From CAZLLV01 sp964560325 (lineage in GTDB: Bacteria > Acidobacteriota > Thermoanaerobaculia > Multivoradales > DATKCC01): a DNA stretch of 21,912 nt. The translations under genes were made by a program, and so were the position numbers. Of the stretch, positions 10,407 through 16,468 are shown piece after piece. Below the pieces are notes generated by a model. The model was not told where the DNA came from, ran no database searches, and saw only the letters and a list, made by a program, of their open reading frames with translations. Position 1 is the stretch's first letter, and every line of letters starts with the position of its first letter. The DNA lies in contig CAZLLV010000365.1 in NCBI GenBank assembly GCA_964560325.1, positions 1-21,912 on the forward strand, written 5' to 3'.

Positions 10407-10949
10407 ATGCGACGCCGTAGGAAGGATTGTAACCCCTCCTCCGCCGGACTTCCCGGCACCACCCCCCACGCCTTCACCGACGACCTCCTCGACGCGCTCG
10501 ACGAGCGCGAACCGGAGCCCTTCGCGCCGGATGGCGAGCTGCCCGGCCCCTGGCGGGTGACCCGCCTCTGGGGCGACGGGCCGCCGCTCTGGGCCATCTA
10601 CGGCCTTGGTGAGCCCGGACCGCGGTTCACCTTCACCGACGACAACGCCCAGAGCCAGGGCGACCTCGCCCACCTCGCCGCGGCCGCGCTCGCCGTCGCC
10701 GCGCGGCCGCGCCGGTTCCGCTACGTGAAGGGCGCCGACGACCGCCTCCACCTGACGTTCGATGGCGAGCCCGTCGCCACCGTCCACACGCCGGAGCTGG
10801 AGCACACCTCCCTCGCCGACGACCTCACGCGGCTCGCGGACCTCCGCGTCCAGCCGCTCGCCCTCGCCAGCTTCCTCGCCGCGGTCCCCGCGGCGGTCCT
10901 TCGGCGTGCCGGGGCGATCTTCCTCGACGATCTCCGCAACGCGCGGTAA
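10407..10949 (+). CDS. hypothetical protein, 180 aa
   Basis: Unrecognised family. A near-ideal ribosome binding site AAGGAG (10395-10400) lies six bases before ATG, and the third codon positions are overwhelmingly G/C, so it is a real gene. The start is basic (MRRRRK). The middle has a beta-rich stretch with aromatic residues (PWRVTRLWGDGPPLWAIYGL, RFTFTDD), then an Ala-rich helix (LAHLAAAALAVAARP), a second beta pair (RFRYVKGADDRLHLTFDGEPVATVH) and a C-terminal amphipathic region (LASFLAAVPAAVLRRAG). No signal peptide or membrane segment. It has no operon partner: a 5' leader with a strong hairpin precedes it and a 10-bp GC hairpin follows the stop by seven bases. It is surrounded by degraded accessory genes, so it may be an accessory gene itself; function unknown. 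Confidence 0.7.
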   Translation: MRRRRKDCNPSSAGLPGTTPHAFTDDLLDALDEREPEPFAPDGELPGPWRVTRLWGDGPPLWAIYGLGEPGPRFTFTDDNAQSQGDLAHLAAAALAVAARPRRFRYVKGADDRLHLTFDGEPVATVHTPELEHTSLADDLTRLADLRVQPLALASFLAAVPAAVLRRAGAIFLDDLRNAR

Positions 10950-10956
10950 CGCTCCC

Positions 10957-10985
10957 GCCGGGCCGGTACGCCGTGCCGGCCCGGC
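10957..10985 (+). terminator. GC-rich hairpin after the hypothetical gene
   Basis: Perfect 10-bp stem, GCCGGGCCGG (10957-10966) with CCGGCCCGGC (10976-10985), and a nine-base loop, starting seven bases after the stop codon. No T tract follows, so it is terminator-like rather than a classic intrinsic terminator. Confidence 0.55.
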
Positions 10986-11008
10986 ATCCTCTGACAGACG
11001 AGCCGGTG

Positions 11009-11022
11009 TATGATCGACATAC
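11009..11022 (+). promoter_or_regulatory. TATGAT -10 element and small palindrome, probable leaderless start
   Basis: TATGAT (11009-11014) matches the -10 consensus at five of six positions and ends eight bases before the GTG at 11023, so transcription would begin at or next to the start codon. The same bases form the palindrome GTATG-N5-CATAC (11008-11022), a possible autoregulatory operator. No good -35 at proper spacing. Confidence 0.4.
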
Positions 11023-11322
11023 GTGTTCGATTCTCCCAACCAGCGGCGGTTGAAGCGACAGGTGCGCCGGCCCTTGGAGCGGTCCGAAGAGGCCCTGATC
11101 GAGGAGGAGGTCGCCGACGCGCTCGCGGCGACCGCGGCCGAGAGGATGGAGGCGGCGGTGGCGCTGCTGGACGCGGCCTTCAGCTTGATGGAGTCCCACG
11201 AGGAGAACCGGGGCGCAGGACTTTGCCGCTTTCCTGGACTGTCTCAAGAGCGAAGACGTGGCCTATGTCGTGATCGGGGCGATGGCGGTCCAGTCGTACG
11301 TGCCCTACCGGACGACGCGTGA
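11023..11322 (+). CDS. small helical hypothetical protein, probably frameshifted at its end
   Basis: The GTG start gives VFDSPNQRRLKRQVRRPLER and then a charged, Ala/Glu-rich helix up to about residue 58 (EEALIEEEVADALA, AAERMEAAVALLDAAFSLMES). Coding-like composition holds to about 11215; beyond that the frame reads through the nucleotidyltransferase remnant in the wrong phase and ends by chance at 11322. It may be the first gene of a two-gene module with that nucleotidyltransferase. No ribosome binding site; a leaderless promoter fits instead. An ATG at 11010 in another frame does not continue usefully. Family not recognised; the true 3' end is uncertain. Confidence 0.45.
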   Translation: MFDSPNQRRLKRQVRRPLERSEEALIEEEVADALAATAAERMEAAVALLDAAFSLMESHEENRGAGLCRFPGLSQERRRGLCRDRGDGGPVVRALPDDA

Positions 11323-11400
11323 CCTCGATGTCCTGATCGAGGCGAGCCTGGAGAACGGCGAGCGGGTGAAGGAGATGGGGCAAGACGCCTGGCCGCGTCT
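11188..11400 (+). pseudogene. truncated nucleotidyltransferase (MNT/DUF6036/AbiEii-like)
   Basis: In the frame open from 11189, residues QDFAAFLDCLKSEDVAYVVIG, GAMAVQSY and TTRDLDVLIEASLENGERV (read in parts, 11216-11376) match the N-terminal part of nucleotidyltransferase-fold proteins such as DUF6036 and AbiEii toxins: a Gly-rich AYVVIGAMAV strand-turn followed by the DLDV metal-binding signature. The family normally runs well past 150 residues; here homology ends after about 55 and the frame runs into repeat element B and stops at 11467. No start lies in this frame upstream of GTG 11258; an ATG at 11188 would serve if one frameshift near 11211-11216 is assumed. It is thus broken at both ends. 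Original role, toxin or antitoxin half, cannot be decided. Confidence 0.65.
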
Positions 11401-11406
11401 ACCTAC

Positions 11407-11620
11407 CCGACCCCCACACCCCGTCGAGGAAGCCGGCCGGGGGCTCTCGCGGCCGGAGCGCGGTTGAGCGAGGAGAGCTGGCAAGCCTGGATGGAGGGTA
11501 AGCCCGGTGCCCTCCGAAGCGAATCCAGGCGCGGCCTACGGCGGAAGGGCTCCCAGCCGAGCCGTGCCGGAGGCCCGAGAGCCCCCGGCCGGCTTCCGGT
11601 GCGAAGCCACTCCCACCGCG
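11407..11620. repeat. structured dispersed repeat, copy B
   Basis: Copy of the element at 9486-9700. It is bounded by a perfect 21-bp inverted repeat, 11429-11449 and 11576-11596, separated by 126 bp. Inside, GCCTGGA (about 11483) pairs with TCCAGGC (about 11524) and encloses GGAGGG/CCCTCC with an 11-base loop; GCTGG and CCAGC form an outer pairing. It cuts off the nucleotidyltransferase remnant on its left and ends at the stop codon of the ferritin-like gene on its right. Arms differ in sequence from copy A but pair internally, so the fold rather than the sequence appears kept. Confidence 0.65.
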
Positions 11621-11621
11621 C

Positions 11622-12140
11622 CTACGCCTTCCCCTCCACCTGGAACTCCCGCAGGAACCCCTCGAACAGCCGCAGGTGCCCCTCCTCGTCGCGCAGGATC
11701 GCGATCACCATGTCCTGCGTCACCAGATCCAGCCCATCGCAGAACTCGATGACTTCGTTGTAGAACTCGATCGCGCCCTTCTCCGCCTCGATCACACCCT
11801 TGATCACGTGCACGATGTCCGTCTGCGTGCTCGGCGGCTGGAGATACTTCTGCTCCGCCTTGAACTCGAGCGAGCCCGGCACCACGCCCCACAGCTCCTT
11901 GATCCGGGACGCGAAATCCTGCGCGTGCCCCAGCTCCTCCTGGATGTCCGCCTCCAGCGACTCGATGATCTCCTGGGCGCGCAGACCGTCCGGGTTGATC
12001 GAGTTGGTGATGTAGTTCATCACCGTCTCGATCTCCATCCAGTAGGCCTTCTTCAGCATCTCGATCAGCTTCTCCCGCTTGTCCTGATTGCTCTCGGACA
12101 GGATGCCGCGGTCGAGTGTCGGTACGGTTTGCTCGGTCAT
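11622..12140 (-). CDS. ferritin-like diiron protein (bacterioferritin/DPS-like)
   Basis: A 172-aa four-helix-bundle protein of the ferritin-like superfamily. Predicted iron ligands: Glu36/Glu38 in AYWMEIETVMNYI, Glu69 and His72 in EELGHA, Glu118/Glu120 in VIEAEKGAIEFY, Glu152 and His155 in DEEGH. That E, ExxH, E, ExxH order is the diiron centre of bacterioferritin-type proteins, implying ferroxidase or iron/oxygen-stress handling in the cytoplasm (no signal peptide). The ATG at 12140 has a strong GAGGAGG site nine bases upstream. A perfect hairpin separates it from the upstream cytochrome gene on the same strand. No haem-ligating Met position can be assigned with confidence, so classical bacterioferritin is not claimed. 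Its last ten codons are duplicated at 10182-10232 and repeat copy B abuts its stop. Confidence 0.88.
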   Translation of the reverse strand: MTEQTVPTLDRGILSESNQDKREKLIEMLKKAYWMEIETVMNYITNSINPDGLRAQEIIESLEADIQEELGHAQDFASRIKELWGVVPGSLEFKAEQKYLQPPSTQTDIVHVIKGVIEAEKGAIEFYNEVIEFCDGLDLVTQDMVIAILRDEEGHLRLFEGFLREFQVEGKA

Positions 12141-12195
12141 GCGAAAAACCTCCTCGTGCAGAGGGTGAACGGCTCGAATTCGATGTCTTCGGGAC

Positions 12196-12219
12196 GGGGG
12201 CGAGGCGAACCTCGCCCCC
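12196..12219. terminator. perfect hairpin between the cytochrome and ferritin-like genes
   Basis: GGGGGCGAGG (12196-12205) pairs exactly with CCTCGCCCCC (12210-12219) around a CGAA tetraloop, 50 bases past the cytochrome stop and 56 before the ferritin start. No T tract on the minus strand; it could end cytochrome transcripts or stabilise the 3' end of a processed message. Confidence 0.5.
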
Positions 12220-12268
12220 ACCTCGTGAGAGATGCAAACTCGACGCCGCGTTCCCGGGAGAACGCCCG

Positions 12269-15200
12269 TCAGCGAGCAGCCGGCCGCGCCTCCGGCGCCG
12301 GCACGGCCACCTCGCCGCTGCCGACGATCTCCAGCTTCCACCCCTCCGCCTCGGTCCCGTCCAGGTTCAGGTGACCGGCCAGAAAGTAGAGCCGCTGGGT
12401 GTCCGCGCTCCGCGAGGTGCAGAAGCGGTCCTGGAGGTAGAACGGCGGGATCGCCTGGTAGAAGAGCGTCGCCCGCACGTCCGCCGCCGCTCGCGGCAGC
12501 TCCGCCAGATCGACCTCGTAGACCAGCGCGTCCTTCCCGCCGTCCACGTAGTCCGGATCGCCGTCGACCGCGTACGCACCGGAGTCGCGCGCCATCTCCT
12601 CGCCGGCGCCGAGCGCCTCGGAGATCTCGATCCTCTGGGCGAGCGGCAGGAACCCGTCCGGCAGGATGCGGTTGTCCTTCACGTGACCGCAGATCGAGAG
12701 GAAGCTCGTGGTGAACGGCCCCTCCGGCTTCGCCCCGAGACCGCACTGCGGGTCCGGACCCTCCCCGGGCGCCGTCACCAGCTCCTGGTAGATCTGCGCC
12801 TGGTCCTGGCGGCGGATCGTCTGGTAGTGCGGCTGGTGCGGCAGCTCCTCCGGCGGCGAGTAGGCGAGGCCGGAGCAGTCGTCCTTCCACCAGAGCTCGC
12901 CCGCCACCGGGTCTCCGTCCTGGTCCACGATCACCCCGGCGCCGTTCGTGCGCCCGGAGGCCCAGATCACGTTCCCCGCCGCGTCGAGCACCTCGAAGGC
13001 GAGGAAGGCGCGCCGGAAGCCGACGCCCGAGGGCAGCTTGTGACCGGTCAGGCTGTCGACCGTCACCGTCGCGGAGAGCTTGCCGCCGCTCGTCGTCACA
13101 TCGGTCACGCTCACCGTCGCCGTGTCGTGGCTCGCCTGCTCGAGCATCGCCTGCTCGGTGAAGAGCGCCGGATCGACCCCGAAGTCGCCCATCATCGGGT
13201 CCTGCGTGCGGATGCCGAGGACGTCCGGGAACTGCTGCGCCATCTTGAGGAAGAAGACGTTCAACCCGACCAGCGTGTGGCGGGCGAAATTCTCGCGGAC
13301 CTCGAGGTCGAGCTCCTCCGGACCGGCGCTGTACTCGGCCTGCGGGAAGTTCGAGTACTCCTGGATCGAGGCGATCTTCGAGCGGTACGGCTCCCCGGCG
13401 CGGTCGGCGCTCTGCATGTGGCACGCCTGGCACGATTCGGCCTTGGCGCCGGCCCCGAACGGCAGCTCCTTCTGCGGCGTGGAACCCGTGCGGTAGGCGC
13501 TGAACGCCCACTCCGGATAGGTCGTCTGCTCGTAGGTGCGCGCGACGAGCTTGGTGCCGGCGAAGACCGGCAGGTGCACGGTGTGGCAGCTCCCGCAAAC
13601 CTCCGAGCTCTGGATCGCGGTGTCGAAGACCGGCTGGTTGCCGAGCGCATGGTCCATCGGCAGCGTCTTCGGGCTCTCGAACGGCCCGATCAGCTCGTCC
13701 GGCGGGCCGACCAGGAAGCTCCCGGTGAAGGTGCGGGCGAAGCCCTCGTTCTCCGGGTTCAAGAACTCCTGCCGCGCCTCGACACAGCGGTTCTCCGGCT
13801 CGTCGAGCGCCGGCCCGTCGCCCACGCCCGGGAGCATCCGGTGGCAGGCGGTGCAGGAGATCCCGTCGCGGGCGAGCGCGCCGTAGTCGGCGAAGTGGAG
13901 CGACGGATTGACCGCCGGGTCGGTCGGGAAAGGCACGGCGTTCACCATCGAGCGAAGGAACGGCGGGCAGTCGTCGTCCCCCGAGTCGATCTTGAACTGC
14001 CGCTGTCCCGTGATGCCGTGGCAGCCGAGACAGGTGTCCTGGATCACCTGCGGCAGGTCGCCCTCGGTGTGGAAGGTCTCGATCTCGCTCGCGAGCTGGG
14101 CGAAGAAGATCGGATCGCGCCCGCCGAGGCCCATCGGCGAGGTGCGCCAGGTGCCGTACGGCGAGAGGTTGAGCAGATCGGTCCCGGTCTCCGGGTCGAC
14201 GACGGTCATGTCGTATTGGAGGCCGGTGCTGCCCGCGTCGTGGCAGCCGAGGCACTGGTCGGACGTCACGAACTCCGAGGCGGCCGTCGGCACCCCGTCC
14301 GGCGTCGCCTCCACCCACACGTTGTCGTAGGTCTGCGGCGGCATGGCGGCGACCGTCCCCCAGGTCGGGCGCGGCAGGCCGCCGGCCGGCAGCGAGCGTA
14401 CGAAGTCGAGGTCGTAGGAGAAGTGGGGCTGGCCCAGGCGCGGCGGATCGTCCTGCGGCAGTGCCACCAGGCGGTGGTGCTCGGGCGGCGGATCGGCGTC
14501 GAAGAAGTGCTGCGACAGGAAGACGAGCGGACGGCCTGGCTCGCCCGCGACGTTCTTCAGCGAGGCGAAGGTGAGGCCGTCCTCGGCCGAGGCGTGGCAA
14601 TTGACGCAGTACTGGCCGAAGCCCATGTACGGCAGCCGCGCCGCCGGGCCGGCCGGCCAGTCCGGGTCCCAGCCGCTCCAGCCGAACCAGCCCCAGAACC
14701 AGCCGTCGTGGGAGACCTCCGGCGCGCGCACCATCACCGCGACGCCGTTCGGCGGCAGCAGGCGGAAGAGGTCGGTGCCGGCGCACGAAGCGGCGGGCGG
14801 CTCGTACATCTCCTTGACCATCACCGCGCCGACCGGGATCTCCGCCGGATCGGCGGGGGGCGCGAGCTCGGTGCCGTCCTCGGCGAGCGGACGGTTCTCG
14901 CGCAGCCAGTCGAGCATCTCCGGCGAGTACCAGATGACGACCGGCGCGTGCGTGCCGTGGTAGGCGCCGACCCACGCGCCGTCCTGGAGCGTCGCGGTGT
15001 AGGGACCGGTGTCGCGCACCGTCTTGTCGTGGATCCAGCCGCGGTCGAGGTCGCGGTGGCACCAGTTCCGGAGGAAGTCGCCGAGGTGGATCTCGTACTC
15101 GTCGAGCGGCAGCGCGCCGGGGTCCTGGACGATCGGCAAGAGCCGCTGGCAGAGCGCCGGATCGGTCGGCACGAGCGGTGCCGAGCGCTCGGAGTCGCAG

Positions 15201-15307
15201 GAGAGGCTGTCCATCTGCGCCCCGAGCGGCGCGGCTGCGAGGACGGCGGCGAGACCGAGGGCGAGGAGCGGGGACGACGAGACGGCCTGGCGAGGGCGAA
15301 GGATCAT
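12269..15307 (-). CDS. secreted hexaheme c-type cytochrome
   Basis: A 1012-aa exported protein with a signal peptide (MILRPRQAV then a hydrophobic run to APLGAQ, about residue 31). Six CXXCH haem-binding motifs are visible: CVNCH 234, CLGCH 352, CLGCH 426, CTACH 485, CGSCH 571 and CQACH 626. The region after the haems contains TGHKLPSGVGFRRAFLAFEV near 754, a beta domain repeatedly seen in large multihaem cytochromes. Haem attachment would occur in the periplasm; the role is presumably electron transfer or an oxidoreductase, with donor and acceptor unknown. Start ATG 15307 has GGAGG about seven bases upstream; the frame runs 47 codons further but without signal-peptide character. No membrane anchor besides the signal is obvious. 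It is followed on the same strand by the ferritin-like gene, and a divergent DUF6544-like gene lies upstream. Exact subfamily not recognised. Confidence 0.9.
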   Translation of the reverse strand: MILRPRQAVSSSPLLALGLAAVLAAAPLGAQMDSLSCDSERSAPLVPTDPALCQRLLPIVQDPGALPLDEYEIHLGDFLRNWCHRDLDRGWIHDKTVRDTGPYTATLQDGAWVGAYHGTHAPVVIWYSPEMLDWLRENRPLAEDGTELAPPADPAEIPVGAVMVKEMYEPPAASCAGTDLFRLLPPNGVAVMVRAPEVSHDGWFWGWFGWSGWDPDWPAGPAARLPYMGFGQYCVNCHASAEDGLTFASLKNVAGEPGRPLVFLSQHFFDADPPPEHHRLVALPQDDPPRLGQPHFSYDLDFVRSLPAGGLPRPTWGTVAAMPPQTYDNVWVEATPDGVPTAASEFVTSDQCLGCHDAGSTGLQYDMTVVDPETGTDLLNLSPYGTWRTSPMGLGGRDPIFFAQLASEIETFHTEGDLPQVIQDTCLGCHGITGQRQFKIDSGDDDCPPFLRSMVNAVPFPTDPAVNPSLHFADYGALARDGISCTACHRMLPGVGDGPALDEPENRCVEARQEFLNPENEGFARTFTGSFLVGPPDELIGPFESPKTLPMDHALGNQPVFDTAIQSSEVCGSCHTVHLPVFAGTKLVARTYEQTTYPEWAFSAYRTGSTPQKELPFGAGAKAESCQACHMQSADRAGEPYRSKIASIQEYSNFPQAEYSAGPEELDLEVRENFARHTLVGLNVFFLKMAQQFPDVLGIRTQDPMMGDFGVDPALFTEQAMLEQASHDTATVSVTDVTTSGGKLSATVTVDSLTGHKLPSGVGFRRAFLAFEVLDAAGNVIWASGRTNGAGVIVDQDGDPVAGELWWKDDCSGLAYSPPEELPHQPHYQTIRRQDQAQIYQELVTAPGEGPDPQCGLGAKPEGPFTTSFLSICGHVKDNRILPDGFLPLAQRIEISEALGAGEEMARDSGAYAVDGDPDYVDGGKDALVYEVDLAELPRAAADVRATLFYQAIPPFYLQDRFCTSRSADTQRLYFLAGHLNLDGTEAEGWKLEIVGSGEVAVPAPEARPAAR

Positions 15308-15547
15308 GGCGGGCCTCCGAGCGGTCGATGCACCGGTGCCGGGGCGCACGCCACCCGGCGCTCGATCCGAGCCCGGGCCGCGCGGCAGCGGCATTCCGTT
15401 GCAAGGTGTACCGAGGAGAATCGGATCAGAGACCGCGCGAGCGGTCAAGCGGCGAACGTCCTACGGCGGGTGAGCCGCGCCCGGTCGGCATCGGATTCGC
15501 AACTCGGGCCGGGCGTGTTCGACGACTTTGCAGAGAGAGGCTGAGAG

Positions 15548-16465
15548 ATGGCGCTGAAGATCGCGGTGGTCGTGCTGGTGGTGGTCGTGCTGCTGGTCCT
15601 CGCCGTCTGGTTCCTGCGCCACCGCCGGAGCCAGTACGAGGCGATCCTCGAGGATGTCTGGCGTCGCCTCCACGCGGTGCCCCAGGGCCCGGCCTTCGAC
15701 CCGGAGGCGGAAGAGGTGGCGAACCTTCCGACAGCCGCCCGCCGCTACCTGACCCACGCCATCGCCGCCGGCACCCCGCTCGCCGGCTCCGTGGTGTTCG
15801 GCATGGAGGGCCGGATCGGCCTCCAGCCGGGGGCGGACAAGCAGCGGTTCCAAGCGCGGCAGATTCTCTCCTTACCGCAGGGGATGGTCTGGCGGGCCGA
15901 GGTCGGCGAGGGTTGGCAGAAGGTCTCCGGCGCCGACGCCTACGCGAACGGCGCGGGCGAGATGCGCTGGTACCTCTGGCGCACGATCCCGGTGGCGAGC
16001 GGCGCCGGCCCGGACGTGAGCCGCTCGGCTGCCGGCCGGGTGGCGATGGAGTCGGTGCTCTTCCTGCCGTCCGCCCTCCACCCCGATTTTCCCCACGGGG
16101 GCGCCCGCTGGGAGGGGGTCGACGACCGTACCGCGCGCGTTCACCTGACGGTCGGCGACCACGAGCTCTCGCCCGAGATCCAGGTCGCCCCAAACGGCCA
16201 GATCCTACGGATCGAGATGATGCGCTGGGATCCGGAGGGGCCGAGCGGCAAGGCGGAGGAGGTGCGCTGGGTGGTCGATGGCTTCGGCGAGGAGGAGACC
16301 TTCGCCGGCCACACCTTCCCCACCACCTTCCGGGTCACCAAGAACGCCGGCACCGCACACCTCGACACCTTCTTCGATGCCCGCATCCTCTCCGCCGACT
16401 ACGAACCCGGCCCGCCCGTGCCCGAGCCGAAGGAGCAGCCGGACGAAGAGGAGAAGAAAGCCTGA
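15548..16465 (+). CDS. membrane-anchored DUF6544-like protein
   Basis: A 305-aa protein with one N-terminal transmembrane helix (about residues 4-23, very Val/Leu rich) followed by Arg-His-Arg-Arg, placing the rest probably on the cytoplasmic side if it is not cleaved. The body resembles DUF6544: LPTAARRYLTHAI, GSVVFGMEGRIGL, RFQARQILSL, GMVWRAEV, DAYANGAGEMRWYLWRTIPV, GPDVSRSAAGRVAMESVLFLPSAL (read in parts) and FPTTFRVT near the end. The family has no known function. The C-terminus is Pro/Glu/Lys rich. ATG 15548 follows a modest AGAGAGG site at about eight bases. The gene is divergent from the cytochrome and its stop lies three bases from the stop of the convergent GGT gene. Confidence 0.75.
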   Translation: MALKIAVVVLVVVVLLVLAVWFLRHRRSQYEAILEDVWRRLHAVPQGPAFDPEAEEVANLPTAARRYLTHAIAAGTPLAGSVVFGMEGRIGLQPGADKQRFQARQILSLPQGMVWRAEVGEGWQKVSGADAYANGAGEMRWYLWRTIPVASGAGPDVSRSAAGRVAMESVLFLPSALHPDFPHGGARWEGVDDRTARVHLTVGDHELSPEIQVAPNGQILRIEMMRWDPEGPSGKAEEVRWVVDGFGEEETFAGHTFPTTFRVTKNAGTAHLDTFFDARILSADYEPGPPVPEPKEQPDEEEKKA

Positions 16466-16468
16466 GCC

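Noticed and set aside
10203..11039. Minus-strand 278-codon frame ending like the ferritin-like protein
   Set aside because: Only the last nine residues match, because of the duplicated tail; the rest is antisense to the 10407 gene.
9486..11620. CRISPR array or tRNA in the repeat-rich zone
   Set aside because: Repeats are two long diverged copies, not short regularly spaced units; no tRNA cloverleaf or CCA end was found.
11407..11620. Known riboswitch or ribozyme (cobalamin riboswitch, RNase P, hammerhead)
   Set aside because: None of the conserved core sequences of these classes could be found in copies A or B.
12116..15544. Plus-strand open frame of 1142 codons opposite the cytochrome
   Set aside because: The cytochrome frame shows a signal peptide and six CXXCH motifs; the antisense product has only compositionally biased sequence.
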